Below, piece by piece: positions 1 to 12,300 of a stretch of DNA of 64,000 nucleotides. The stretch lies in assembly GCA_003342895.1 (NCBI GenBank), contig PTFA01000111.1:222199-286198 (forward strand), written 5' to 3'. This stretch comes from Casuarius casuarius. Its lineage: Eukaryota; Chordata; Aves; Casuariiformes; Casuariidae. A model generated the notes under the pieces. It was not told the origin of the DNA. It searched no databases and was given only the letters and a program-made list of their open reading frames with translations. The position numbers were made by a program, and so were the translations under genes. The stretch's first letter is position 1. Every line of letters begins with the position of its first letter.

Positions 1-900
1 AATTTTACTGTGTTTACATGTACTGAGCCAATATCTAGTTCTACTAAAACCAAATGGGAATTATGCCATTGCCTTCAATATGACCAGAATTTAGCCTCAT
101 ATGTTTATAGATCAGAAATCCTATAAGCAAACACTGCATCATATTTGCACAGAACACTAATCAACTTCTCTGAACCAAAACATAATTCCACTTTCCTTTT
201 ATGTTTACTCGTTTCTCAAGCAACAGCAGCATTGCAGAAGTCAGCAAACAATGTCATTCTGTTGGTAGTAAAGATGCTTTATTTTCGGTGAGAGAGATGG
301 CAAAAACATCACCATGGCATTTTGTCTGAACAAGCCAAAGCAAAGTTTGAGAGCATCTGACTAAGCAGATGCTTACATCCATTTTATTTTTTCCTATTCA
401 TTTTTAGACCAACAATAAGTTGTACTGGATACAAAAGTTGGTTGTTGTTTTTATTGTTTATTCATAGTTGCAAAAGGTGGCATTTACTTTATCTTTTACT
501 TGAAGTAACCTATATCATAATATTTAGCAATCACTTTTTTTTGCTACTTTCCTGATACACTCTGGTTCTTTTTTTTCCCAAATAGCATAATCCTGAGCTT
601 AGTAAACCACTTATCAATTGAAGACTTTTGAAATAAAAAAATAATTTTCTCTAGAAGCAGAAATAAAGATTTTCTGAAGCTCTTCAAGTTTTTTTTTAAT
701 ATCTTTACATTATGTAATCACACAACAGCCTTGTGATATTGCCAGTGTAACTGACATTCCTGTGCAGCCATGTAATTCGGCTAAGCTGTATCTGCAAAGA
801 TTCCCACCAGATTCCATTAGAAGTCACCTTCTTCTCTGCAGTCTCTTCAGTATCTTTCACTCCTTTAGTATGACATTTACTGAATGCAATACACTAAGAA
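1..900. other. AT-rich unassigned DNA left of the Tigger element
   Basis: No gene, RNA or repeat family recognised. Several T runs occur (about 534-541, 569-577, 690-697). It does not look like a known mammalian repeat, and the boundary to the transposon at 901 is sharp. Confidence 0.6.
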
Positions 901-902
901 TA

Positions 903-914
903 CAGGCATACTTC
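903..914 (+). repeat. Left terminal inverted repeat of the Tigger element
   Basis: CAGGCATACTTC, preceded by the TA target duplication at 901-902. This end holds the transposase C-terminus and the region after its stop codon. It matches the other end at 11 of 12 bases. Confidence 0.95.
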
Positions 915-1109
915 AGAGATATTGCGGGTTTGGTTCCAGACCACTGCAAAAACAGAATATTGCAATAAAGCGAGTCACACAAATTTTTTTGTTTCCCAGT
1001 GCATATAAAAGTTATGTTTATACTGTAGTCTGTTAAGTGTGCAATAGCATTATGTCTGAAAAACCAATGTACATACCTTAATTAAAAAATACTCCATTGC
1101 TAAAAAATG

Positions 1110-2882
1110 CTAACCATCATCTGAGCCTTCAGTGAGCTGCAGTCTTTTTGCTGATGGAGGGTCTTGCCTTGATGTTGACGGCTGCTGACTGATCAGGGTG
1201 GTGGTTGCTGAAGGTTGGAGTGGCTGTGGCAATTTCTTTAAGTAAGACAACAACGAAGTTTGCTGCATCGACTGACTCTTCCTTTCACGAAGGATTTCTC
1301 TGTAGCATGCGATGCTGTTTGATAGAATTTTACCTGCAATAGAACTTCTTTCAAAATTGGAGTCACTCCTCCCAAACCCTGCCGCTGCTTTATCAACCAA
1401 GTTTATGTAATATTCTAAATCCTTTGCTGTCATTTCAACAGTGTTCACAGCATCTTCACCAGGAGTAGATTCCATCTCAAGAAACCACTCTCTTTGCTCA
1501 TCCATAAGAAGCATCTCCTCATCCTTTAAAGTTTTATCATGAGATTGCAGCAATTCAGTCACATCTTCAGGCTCCACTTTCTAATTCTAGTTCTCTTGCT
1601 ACTTCCACCACATCTGCAGTTACTTCCTCCACTGAAGTCTCAAACCCCTCAAAGTCACCTGTAAGAGTTGGAATCAACTTCTTCCAAACTCCTGTTAATG
1701 TTGATATTTTGACCTCCTTCCATGAATCACGAATGTTCATTGTTCATCTAGAATGATGAATCCTTTCCAGAAGGTTTTCAATTTGCTTTGCCCGGATCCA
1801 TCAGAGGAATCACTATCTATGGTAGCTACAGCCTTACGAAATGTATTTCTTAAATAATAAGACTTGAAAGTCAAAACTACTCCTTGATCCATGGGCTGCA
1901 GAGTTGATGATGTGTTAACAGTCATGAAAACAACATTAATCTTGCTTTTCATCTCCACTGGAGCTCTTGGGTGACCAGGTGCATTGTCGATGAGCAGTAA
2001 TATTTTGAAAGGAATCTTCTTTTCTGAGCAGTAGGTCTCTACAGTGGGCTTAAAATATTCAGCAAACCGTGTTGTAAACAGATGTGCTGTCATCCAGGCT
2101 TTGTTGCTCCATTTAAAGAGCACAGGCAGAGCAAATTTAGCATCATTCTTAAGGGTCCTAGAATTTACAGAAGGATAAATGAGCATTGGCTTCAACTTAA
2201 AGTCACCAGCTGTATGAGCCCCTAACAAGAGAGTTGGCCTGTCTTTTGAAGCTTTGAAGCCAGGCATTGACTTCTCTTCTCTAGCTGTGAAAGTCCTAGA
2301 TGGCATCTTCTTCCAAGATAAGGCTGTTTCGTCTACATTGAGAATCTGTTATTCTGTATAGCCAGCTTCATCAATTATCTTAGCTAGATCTTCTGGATAG
2401 TTGCTGCAGCTTCTACATCAGCACTTGCTGCTTCACCTTGCACTTTTATGTTATGGAGACAACTTTCCTTAAATCTCATGAAGCAACCTCTGCTAGCTTT
2501 AAACTTTTCTTCTGAAGCTTCCTCACCTCTCTTAGCCTTCACAGAATTGAAGAGAGTTAGGGCCTTGCTCTGGATTAGGCTTTGGCTTAAGGGAATGTCG
2601 TGGCTGGTTTGATCTTCTATCCAGACCACTAAAACTTTCTCCATATCAGCAATAAGGCTGTTTTGCTTTCTTATCCTTTGTGTGTTCACTGGAGTAACAC
2701 TTTTAATTTCCTTCAAGAACTTTCCCTTTGCATTCACAACTTGGCTAACTGTTTGGCGCAAGGGGCTTAGCTTTCATCCTGTCTTGGCTTTCAACATGCC
2801 TCCCTCATTAAGCTTAATCATTTCTAGCTTTTGATTTCAAGTGAGAGATGTGCGACTTTTCACGTGAACACTTAGAGGCCAT
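1110..2882 (-). pseudogene. Broken Tigger transposase (CENP-B-type DNA binding plus DDE domain)
   Basis: The intact protein would bind the terminal repeats and cut and rejoin DNA. The start is at 2880-2882 (MASKCS) and the stop at 1110-1112 (SDDG-end). The N-terminal helix-turn-helix is damaged by a short deletion soon after the start, with stops following. The reading is clean from about 2758 to 2400 (LRQTVSQ, then the CENP-B-like part with WIEDQTS and MRFKE). A one-base loss near 2398 shifts the frame, and an in-frame TAA lies at 2349-2351. The DDE core follows: first Asp at 2331-2333 (NVDETA), second at 1986-1988 ([10 protein letters not shown]), third at 1887-1889 (LQPMDQG), giving 32 residues between the last two as in pogo/Tigger enzymes. 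A short deletion near 1740 breaks the frame, and an extra T near 1580 restores it for the acidic C-terminal tail. At least five lesions mean it cannot make a working protein. Confidence 0.93.
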
Positions 2883-3269
2883 TGAAGGGTTGTTAACTGG
2901 CCTAATTTCAATATTGTTGTGTCTCAGGGAGTAGGGAAGCCCGAGGAGAGGGAGAGAGATGGGGGAACGGCTGGTCGGTGGAGCAGTCAGAACACAGACA
3001 ACATTGATCAATTGTTTGCCATCTTATATGGGCACAGTTCATGGTGACCCAAAAGAATTACAACAGTAACATCAAAGATCACTGATCACAGAGCACCATA
3101 AGAGATATAATAATAAAGTTTAAAATATTGTGAGAATTACCAAAATGTGACACAGAGACACAAAGTGAGCTCATGCTGATAGACTTGCTCGACACAGGGT
3201 TGCCACAAACCTTCAATTTGCAAAGACCTCAATATCTGCAAAACACAATAAAGTGAAGTGCAATAAAAG

Positions 3270-3281
3270 GAGGTATGCCTG
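3270..3281 (-). repeat. Right terminal inverted repeat of the Tigger element
   Basis: GAGGTATGCCTG, the reverse complement of CAGGCATACCTC, followed by TA at 3282-3283. The transposase 5' side lies inward from here. Confidence 0.95.
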
Positions 3282-5148
3282 TAATTTTTTCTTGCTTACA
3301 TCATTTTACTCTAGTGAAACTTTACAAGCTTACTGATGTTAGTTAATTGTGTCTCTAACATGCACCAGGTTGAGCCTGTGCTTATGTAATTTACAGGTAT
3401 TGACCACAATAAAACTAAATACATTAGTTTCATTTGATTGGACAGAGTGAGTATTTACATATTAGACTGTGGTCCCTTCTTCTGAAAGCCTCTTTAGAGC
3501 TAGCTAATCACATCTAGGAGACCTTTGTTTCATTCCCTAGCCAGAATTAAGGAAAAATATCTACTGTCATTAGTCTCTACTTTTTTATTTCCATATAAAA
3601 TAACCCTTAATTAATCTGGCTAAGACACTTTAGCAGCAACACCTGATATAATAAGTACAGTTCATGGTCATGAAAACTTTCATTTCTATAACTGAATTCA
3701 AATGTCAGAAAACTTGTGTATGTGTGCGTATGAAGGCATAAACCTATACATTTTTGCTCTCTGCAAAAAAGAAACCTAAAAATCACACATTTACTTTAAT
3801 CACTTTATTCAGCATTGTCTAAGCAATCCATTTATCTAGCCCATATCTATAGCCTGATACTGGTTTCTGTAAGCGTTTAGCAGAGACCAAGCAAAATTAT
3901 TTGAATAAAGATATGACATCAATCCACTATTTTTTATCATTCTTACAGTTTGCATAGTTAGCATCTCAGCTCTATAACTGGTAAAGAAATGCATGAAATG
4001 TAAATGTAAATCAGAATATTCAATGTAAGATTCTTCTTGTAAGTTATTTCTTTTCTAGCTTTTGCCATACCTAACGCTAGTAATAAGAATAGAAAAGAAG
4101 TTGCCATAACTATGTTTTCTAATCATTGTCATGAAGGGAAAGACTTTTCTGAAAAAGTTATGAATTTTTCATTTTACTCACTCTTATTCATTCCCACAAT
4201 CCTATTATAATCTCATTTTTCTCACTGACCTTATGTAAAGTAAGAATGGCTTTGTGGTCTTCCAATGCAAACAGTCCTCCTGTGGAAACAGTTGTGGTAG
4301 TGAAATCTGCAACAGGATGGTATTATTAAAGAGAACAGAGATTTGCCCTAATGCAGCAGGGGAAGAAAAAATGGTTGAAGCAGAATTACAATTGTTAGTC
4401 CTAGAATTTCAGTGATGAGGGCAAAAATTGGAGGAAAAGTCCTATTGAACAAAGACTATAGCTGCCATGCCTGATGCTGAAATACTTAAAAGGTTTTAAG
4501 AAGTCAAGTGCTGAGCAGTGCTGATCCCAAGACATATGTTGTTCTTCCCTTTGTACTCATTGAGTTGGAGTACATCTCTTCTGCAGGATCTCATTTAAAT
4601 TAGTATAGTGACTTTAGCTATTGATGATCTGAAGCTGTCAAAGGCCATCATGGCACGTCAACTCCACTAGGATTTGCATGTATGATGCATTTTGACCTTT
4701 GACCATTATTTACTAAAAAATCTTTAAATCTTATCATACCTTTCATGTTTTATAGCCTGCCTTTTCATAGGTTTTGAGTCTGTTTTGCCTTAATCCAAAA
4801 TGTATTTTCCTTTCTTAGGGAAACAGAAAAAGCACCTAGATCATGCAAAATGTTTGTTTTGTCCTGTATCCTTTACTCATTAGGCAAACAAGTATATTTT
4901 AACATCTTGTAAAATAAAAAAAATACCTTTTTTCTTAGAGAAAAAAACTGAGAATTTTTTCTTCAAGTGGTGTAATTGGTTCCTTTGTTTTTTCCCATTC
5001 AAGTTATCCATTTAATTGATATGAGATGAATTAGTGAGTAGTTTTGATCCTGACCAAAATGACATTTTGGTTCAATGGTTCTTTCTTTACTGAGTGAAAG
5101 AAATTTATCCAGCTCTACAGCTTTGATCTTTATCTACGCTCTTGCTGC

Positions 5149-5175
5149 TTTTTTTCTTTCTTTCTTTCTTTTTCC
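5149..5175. repeat. CTTT microsatellite
   Basis: T run followed by CTTT units (four at 5156-5171). Confidence 0.9.
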
Positions 5176-8100
5176 TATTTACTTTTGTGAAATCAAAATC
5201 AAACACTCAATGCAATTTTTACATCTAGTAAATATTTGAAAGGACCTTTGTTGTACATTTTCAATGCAATGAATATGTCACAGGAGATCCAGTCTCCTTG
5301 CATTACCTTTTAAAAAGTCATTAGTTATTGGTACCAACTGAATTTCTTAATTTTTTTATATAAATATTATTTCTTAACTCTTAATTTCAGTGGGTGAAAT
5401 CAATTCATTGTGACAGAATACTCTGCGTTCATTCAGGACTGAAAATGCGGGGGTAGGCTTCAACAAGGCTGCAGCACTGCTCCCACCCTACAGCGTGTTT
5501 TATTGCACGGTATGTTGCTTTGCTAGAATTCATATAACTGTTGCTCAGGGGAACCACCTTAAGGTCATCCCGCATGGCGAGCCTTGTGGTCTGCCTTGTG
5601 GAATGAGGTCAGTGAGACAACTGATCCAGTGTAAGCGAAGATATCCCATTGAGCTCACTTCAAGAGAAGCTGAAGTCTACTTTAGTTTGGGGGCGAAACA
5701 GTACAGATAGCTTGAATTGCCTGAGAAAATTACATTGAAAATGTATGCTGGGGAATTTTTGTTTCAAGAATTATTAGCCCAATGTTTTTCTAAGCATGTT
5801 TTTATTTTTACCTGTTTACAGTGAAATCCCAATGACAAACTATATGACACAATCGGAAACAGAGTAGTGAAACTTCTGAATAAGAATTTTAGCTCTAGTT
5901 ATAGTGCTCTATAATCTGCTGCTCTCAAGAGACTGGGCAGAAATTAAGAGAGCAAAACACTTTTGACTGAATACTCTCCTACTCTGTGCAGTATTCCAGA
6001 GCAAGCAGGGATAGTATTTAATCAAAACTTAAATGCAAGCAAAATTTTTTAAAATGTAAGTGAGCTCTTATAAATCAGAGGTTTACTTTGTGAAGCTAAA
6101 ATGTAATTACCCAGAAGATCATGTCAAAAAATACCACTAATGTGTAGAATTCCCATAGGAATCCCTCCCCCTTTGTGTTTTTTTGGTATGCATCAGCTAG
6201 GGACACTAATTTTTCTGAGAATTTACTGAATTTAATAATTTACAGAAGTGGTTTATCTCAGGTGGACTCAGATTTCTATTTTTCTGTGTTTCTTCATTTT
6301 ACATCAACACACAAATGTATGAACTTCTTCTACAGCCTTCATAGTATGTCCTTCCACGGTCCTCTGGCTTCTGAGACAGCCCTGCAGTGCAATGCAAAAT
6401 ACATGGTAGGGTCAAAGTGCTATCTTAGCAGGATCTAGTGTATGCATTCATGTATTAGGACTTGAGGTAGAGTAAAAACTTAGTACCATGTAGTCTTAAA
6501 ATGCTTAACCTGAGATGAAATAAATCACTTTCCTTCTTTGAAAGCTGTCACAGATGAGTCTTCAGCTGCTGGGCTAGTGAGGGTTACTATTGCTAGTCTA
6601 AAGATGTTCTTTCAGTCAGATTTACCAAGATGTTAGTAATTTGCAAGCTTCACTACTGTCATTTTGTATAAACGATATATAAACCATAAAACCTTACAAA
6701 AGGAAAGGTAAGTGTTATGCTTATGATATGAGGGTTAGCAAATCTTCAAAACCTTATCTGCTTTCATATGCTGAGATCTATATTTCAGAACAAAAAGAGA
6801 CTGTGTAAAGCTGAGATATAACTGATGAATTTCTCATTGAAATGGACTGGCAAGCTTTTAATAGTAACAAATAAATTGAATTTTTATAAAAAAGATCTGT
6901 GATTGTTAAGGGACAAAATCTCACTCCAGAGTCCTGGCATATTAAATTGAGCAGGCCAGCAATTTCAAAGTGTTCAAACACATAAAGCAGCTTTTGTAAG
7001 ACATGCTTCACTGATGCCAAGTAGCTTATTTACTTCTATGTTAAGACTTCAGTGATTTTATACGGAGGGGAGGAGAAATGGGGCTGTCTACAGACTGTAA
7101 TAACTCTCATACAGGAAGCGGACAAGTTTTATGAAAATTCTTTAATATTGCAGGTGGCCCAATCAATTATGTTGAAACTGCTTTGCATCTGTAAAATAAT
7201 TAAGCTTTTTATGTAGGGTGTTATGTGTACATTTTGGTAGAGCATAAAGCAATGTGGCTGTTTTGCACTGAAGGTGAGGCCTAGCCACCAAACAACTTCA
7301 CTGAGGTGTTAAAAAATGCTCTCTATGGAATGACAAACAAGCTCATCTGGAGGTTTCAGTTCTCTGTCTAGATTAATCCTACTATTTAAGATAGGTTATA
7401 TATTTCTGTGCTGTATTGTACTATGCTGTATAAAGACATCTGGAGTCAAGTGAAATGGTCTTGTGTACCTCCCTGATGTGTATGACCTGCTGATCTGCTT
7501 CTTTGTGTAGGCTGTGACTGTCTTTACCCTTCTGGTAATGTTGTTTCTGCCAGTTGAGATCCCTTGGGCCTGGACATCACAAATGATCTCAGCACCTGTG
7601 CTGGGCTCATGTTTGCTCTTGGCTCCCTTTATGCTGAAGGAAAAAGATCAGTGCCTCCAAAGGGCAAATCAGTTCTTGGGTGAGCTTAATTGTCCTTTCA
7701 CTGTGCTTATATTTCTCTAAGCATAACAGAGCATGAGTACGCTTCTGACTTAGGCCCCTCAGAGAGGTGTACAGATCAGAGGGCCCAGGTTTTCAAGGGA
7801 TTTAATTGTAGATTTATGTGACTTGAGATGTAGTTAGGCATCCGGAGGGATTTTCAAGAATGCTGAAAAACTGCTTCACAGGAGGTGTTTGTCTGTATGA
7901 TGTCTTTTATGACTAATTATGCTTAAAAATTTGACCTGCTTGCTATAAAAAAGTTCATTTATTTGTAGTTGTTTCTGGAAATAGGTGATTTGTCTGTACA
8001 GAGTTGTAAGAACAGCTGTAAGAGAGTCTGTAGTCTATCATGGGTACATTGGCTTAATTACCTTCTTGATTGTAGTATATACTTATAGATGGAAAGATAG

Positions 8101-9117
8101 TGTCTTTGGGAAAGATCTAGTGATAGTAAAGTCATTGATTCTATTTCAGTTGTACATCAGAGGGCACAAAAGTAAATAATTTGTCTGAAAGGAACCCTGG
8201 ATGGTTAATACAGACCCTTCTCAAGTTACAAATTGTCTGTCTTTGGGAAGCTGAGGAGAGAAAAGGTATTTCTCTTGAATTTTTAAATCAAAGTAATATC
8301 TTCAATATTTTGACTGTTTTATCATGTATGTACCATTCCTTAATGTCTCCTTATAAATGTTCAATTTTGCACACTGAGAGCATTTTTGGAGTTGCCCCAA
8401 GGCAACCAAAGCTTTTGATAGTGAAATCTTCGCCTTATCATAAGTATCCCAGAAAAGCAAGAAGTCTTTTAAACTCAGAAGTCAGGTTATATTGGGATAT
8501 GCACAAGAATAATTAACTTTGTATACACAGAATATTCTAAATGACTAGATCAGTCTGAATATAAATCAAAAAGAGTTTATAACTAACTCTCCCCACCATC
8601 CACTTCTTCCACCTTCCTGCTTCCAAGGAGCTGTCTGGATTTCTGCACAGTCCCCTCTGATCCCTAGGAAACTTCTTTTTGTCAGACATAGGCTGTGCAG
8701 AGAAGGGCCCTCTTGATGGGACTGCATCAGTAGTACTACATCATTTGGCCTACACAGCCTTGATATGTTCAACCTTTTTGCCCTCTACCCTCAGCAGGAG
8801 CAGTTGCTTGACAGAAAAGAAAGAATTTCCCCTATTCCAGCCCGCTCCCTCCTGAAGGATCCATTTGACCCTGTCATAATTCTTAAAGGAAGACAACAAG
8901 CAAAATGCTAACAAAACAAATAAGTCATAATTATTTTAATGTTCATATTTATCAGATTCATTTTTCAATCTTATTAAAATGAAATATTTTGTTTTTGAAA
9001 ATTGAAATGAAACTTCATATTATTGGAGGTAAATAATGCAAGTTAATTAACCACAAAATTTGTACTAAGGCACTAGCATTCCCATGTCAGTCATCAAGAA
9101 AAAAACCTGCATATTTC

Positions 9118-9160
9118 AAAAGAAAAAAAAGAAAAAAAATCCAACAAAAAAATCCCCAAA
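9118..9160. repeat. A-rich low-complexity tract
   Basis: A runs of 5-8 separated by G, T or C. Confidence 0.85.
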
Positions 9161-12100
9161 TAAAAGCTCTCTTGGTGCAGATAAAATGAAATTCTATAGT
9201 TATTACTAACATTAGGAGAAATCCCACCTAGCACATTAACTTTTTGTATATATAAGTCAACAGCAGTTTCTTCCTTAATTAAAGTAGATATTGCAAAAGA
9301 TTTGTCCCTCATTTCTCATTTATTCTTTTTATCTTATTCCATGTGTCTTCTGCTGAAGTATGGTGATTAATACAGCTACAGAAGTTTTGCCAGCATGGTT
9401 TCTTAGATCTTCTAATAACTCTCTGAGCCTGAATATGCTTTCCTTTTATAATATATCAAATCCTGAAGTTTTAACAAATGTCTTGCCTTATTCAAAGCCT
9501 TTCTCCTTTCCTGAAATGCTGTATAACACTTTTCTACCAGAGCTCTAGAAGGTTGTTTTTTTCCTAAATGGTACAGAAAGAGTAGTTGATATATATACAC
9601 ACCACAAATTCCCCTTACAATCAGTTTCAGGAAACGCAAATCCTTCCAAAAACAGAAGAAAAGAATAGCCAACCTGATAAAAAAAAACCCTTCCTCCTCA
9701 AAGCATTTTATTTATTTGTTTTGTTTGTATTTTATTTATATTTATCAGTGGGTAGTACAAAAGAGGAGGGAAAGCATTCCATCAGAATCACATTCTAATT
9801 TTTATCTTACGCATTTAAGATTATGCTGGCCTTACAAAAAGTGGTGCTTAACTACGGAAGTACTTCCAGTAGACTGAGAATTAGAAGCATCTTATTTTAC
9901 TTTTAATGCATTTGTATTACATTTCTATCATTTTCTTCTTGTTTTTTCCCCTTGTGTCTTCTTCACTGAACTGTGTACAACTTGTTTAATTTCTGATACC
10001 TACAGTGTGGTTGTCTACACTGTTAATCAATAGGAAAAAATATGCCATATCTATAACATAACTCATCCCAAACACCTTAAATAGATCATTAAATAGATCA
10101 GACACATAAAAGTGCCAGTCTATTTCCCCTGAAATCTCCTGTGCAGGAATTCTAATTTGATTAGCTCAGGTATAAAACTAGATGAGATAAATTCCATTCT
10201 CTGCCAACTGCTGCAGAGGTTTCATACCTTCCCTCCTTCTCAAGACTCCTTTCTTCCTTCAGAGACCTTCTTCTCCTCAACCACTTAGCTTTCCCTGGGT
10301 TATTATGACTCTAGTTACCTCTCCGGAGGGAATCAAATTCCTGTTAAAAGTTTCAGATCCATTTTTTTTTCTCCTCCAATATTTCTTCCGTGTTCTTTGT
10401 TTCTTGGAGTATGGAATATGCTTTCTATATTGATGCCTGAAGCTTGCCTCATCAGATCAATCTTCTGTTCCAGAGAATCTCTGTTACAGAGATGGTTTTC
10501 CCCAAAGGTTTTAGTAAGCTTTTCTTAATCAATATTCCCTCATTCTTTTCCTTAACCAGCTAGCCGCTGTCAATATTATGTATGTTTTTCAAGTCACTCT
10601 ATAACAAAGAAATCACTTTCTACCTCAGCCCTGAGTTTCACTCTTTTTTTTAATGAATATTTCAGCCCCCAGAACACTGGTGCTGTCTCCCATGCAACCC
10701 TTAGATATGTCTGCAATCTTCCACAAAACCAGATGTTGTCTACATTCAATGTCTTCCTTAAAACACTTCTTAGCTAAAGTTTCTGATAGATTTGACAATG
10801 GTTAAACTAAGTAATAGGATGTAATTTCAGACAACTGTAGATGTTTACATCTAAGCTAGTTACCCTAAACTCTCATTATCATCAATGGAGAGAAATGTTT
10901 ACAATGTGATTCATCTGATCTGGTTTTGACATCTGCTATAGGATAAAATGAATTGTGTCCTAAGAGTTCCTTTTTCTCTTTTTTTAACTGAAAAAGGATC
11001 TTGAGTGACCACTTCAGCTGCAGGTGCACAGGTGAAGTTCTTCCTCATCCAATTAGAGCCACAGAAGTAACTCCTTTTCTATCCCAGTGTCTCAAATTCT
11101 GCTGCAAGACATTCACCCTCTCATTTCTCCAGAATAATATTGAAATGATTCTATGTCTTTTCATGCTTTACAAAGAAAAACTCTTAGGAATCAGTCTATC
11201 ATGAGTTAGTATGCCTTGTCAGGGTTATCTCTACTTATAGAGAGTAAATGAAAGAGGAAGGTGCAGAAGAGACAAAACAGTAATAAGAAACTACTATTGA
11301 GAGATTGTGTATTTGAGACACCTTTTTCCAACATTAAATACAAGTTATAAATAAAAAGAATGAGTCATTACTACTGAAAGTGATCATATCACACACTAGC
11401 CTCATCATGTATACTTAGGTTACCCTTTATCCTAATCTGATTAGTAGTTTTCTAAATAATAACAAATTATGACTGCAGAATTTTTCATACAACAGCATGG
11501 AGCCCCACAGTTCATGGAGAGAAATATTAAATTTGCTATAATCAGAGGATTATAATATTCCTCTAACTCTCTGTTAGAGAGATTTTCATACAATTAGCTT
11601 CAGCATCTTTCTCCACTCCAAGAGTTACAAATTCCTGATAAAAGAGGAAAAAACGATGCATCCAACCACTAATAACAAATGTGGGGTTTTTTTGTTTGTT
11701 TTCATATAACCTAGTCATTCAGGTACTAAAAAGAAAAGGAGAGTGGCTTTGACAGGAAGACTTCAGTTTGTCAATAATCTGTATTTTACACTGAAATGAA
11801 GTTGGGAAAAGAAGCTCAGCAAAACATGTGAATCCTGTTGCTTGAAAGACTCAGCCAAATGTTTTTAAAGAATAAATAACCTAAAACCTAGATTCCAGTC
11901 ATTTCCACGTACAGGTTGACAAAGAGGAAGGCAAGATGCAGAATAGAATGCTAGATTTTGAAAGCGAAGTAAGAAGGCACTTCCAGAGCTCGAATGGAAG
12001 GTATTAGCTAGTCACTTGTGTGAGAAAATTACACAGATGGATTAACTTATTGTACATTACATTGCTGAATCTAGCCATCATCTTCATGCTTTCTAGGATA

Positions 12101-12263
12101 ATGATCTCCTGTTTAATGAACCCACTAAAAGACCAACAGCTCAAAAACCCAAGATCTGTGAGAAAGGAAGAAGTTGTTATATTTGACACAGAAGGCTGTC
12201 TTATACTGGCTGACTAGAGGCTCAAAAGGGAGTGCTCACATCTACCCAAGGGAAAGCAAATAG

Positions 12264-12279
12264 TCTATTAGCTAATAGA
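12264..12279. repeat. 16-bp perfect palindrome
   Basis: TCTATTAGCTAATAGA, self-complementary with no loop. Confidence 0.9.
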
Positions 12280-12300
12280 TTGCCAAAATTATCAGGGAAG

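Larger units (their letters stand above)
903..3281 (-). mobile_element. Tigger1-like DNA transposon (pogo group, Tc1/mariner superfamily), nearly full length
   Basis: A cut-and-paste DNA transposon. The ends are inverted repeats: CAGGCATACTTC at 903-914 and the reverse complement of CAGGCATACCTC at 3270-3281 (11 of 12 match). Each is flanked directly by TA (901-902 and 3282-3283), the target duplication expected of this superfamily. The 2379-bp length is close to the roughly 2.4 kb I remember for mammalian Tigger1, and the DNA follows that consensus along its whole length, including the noncoding ends. One broken transposase gene lies inside on the minus strand, with its C-terminus towards 903. 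The right end, just inside the 3' repeat, has the AATAAAGTGAAGTGCAATAAA-type subterminal motif. The family is mammalian as I know it, so its presence in a CR1-bearing sauropsid-like genome is unexpected. The percentage identity was not computed. Confidence 0.95.
3284..12300. other. AT-rich unassigned DNA
   Basis: No host gene recognised. Contents worth naming: a CTTT microsatellite (5149-5175); a more GC-rich island at about 5400-5710 with a 71-codon open frame but no recognisable family or splice context; an A-rich tract (9118-9160); and a 16-bp perfect palindrome at 12264-12279 (TCTATTAG/CTAATAGA). The open frames of 60-111 codons here resemble no family I know and are of a length expected by chance. 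Confidence 0.55.

Noticed and set aside
762..968. 68-codon open frame crossing into the Tigger element
   Set aside because: It spans the transposon boundary at 902/903 and so joins unrelated DNA.
6616..6707. Exon-like stretch before the donor AAAG|GTAAGT
   Set aside because: All three frames contain stops between the only good acceptor and the donor.
8181..8516. 111-codon plus-strand open frame
   Set aside because: No family resemblance, poor start context, length compatible with chance.
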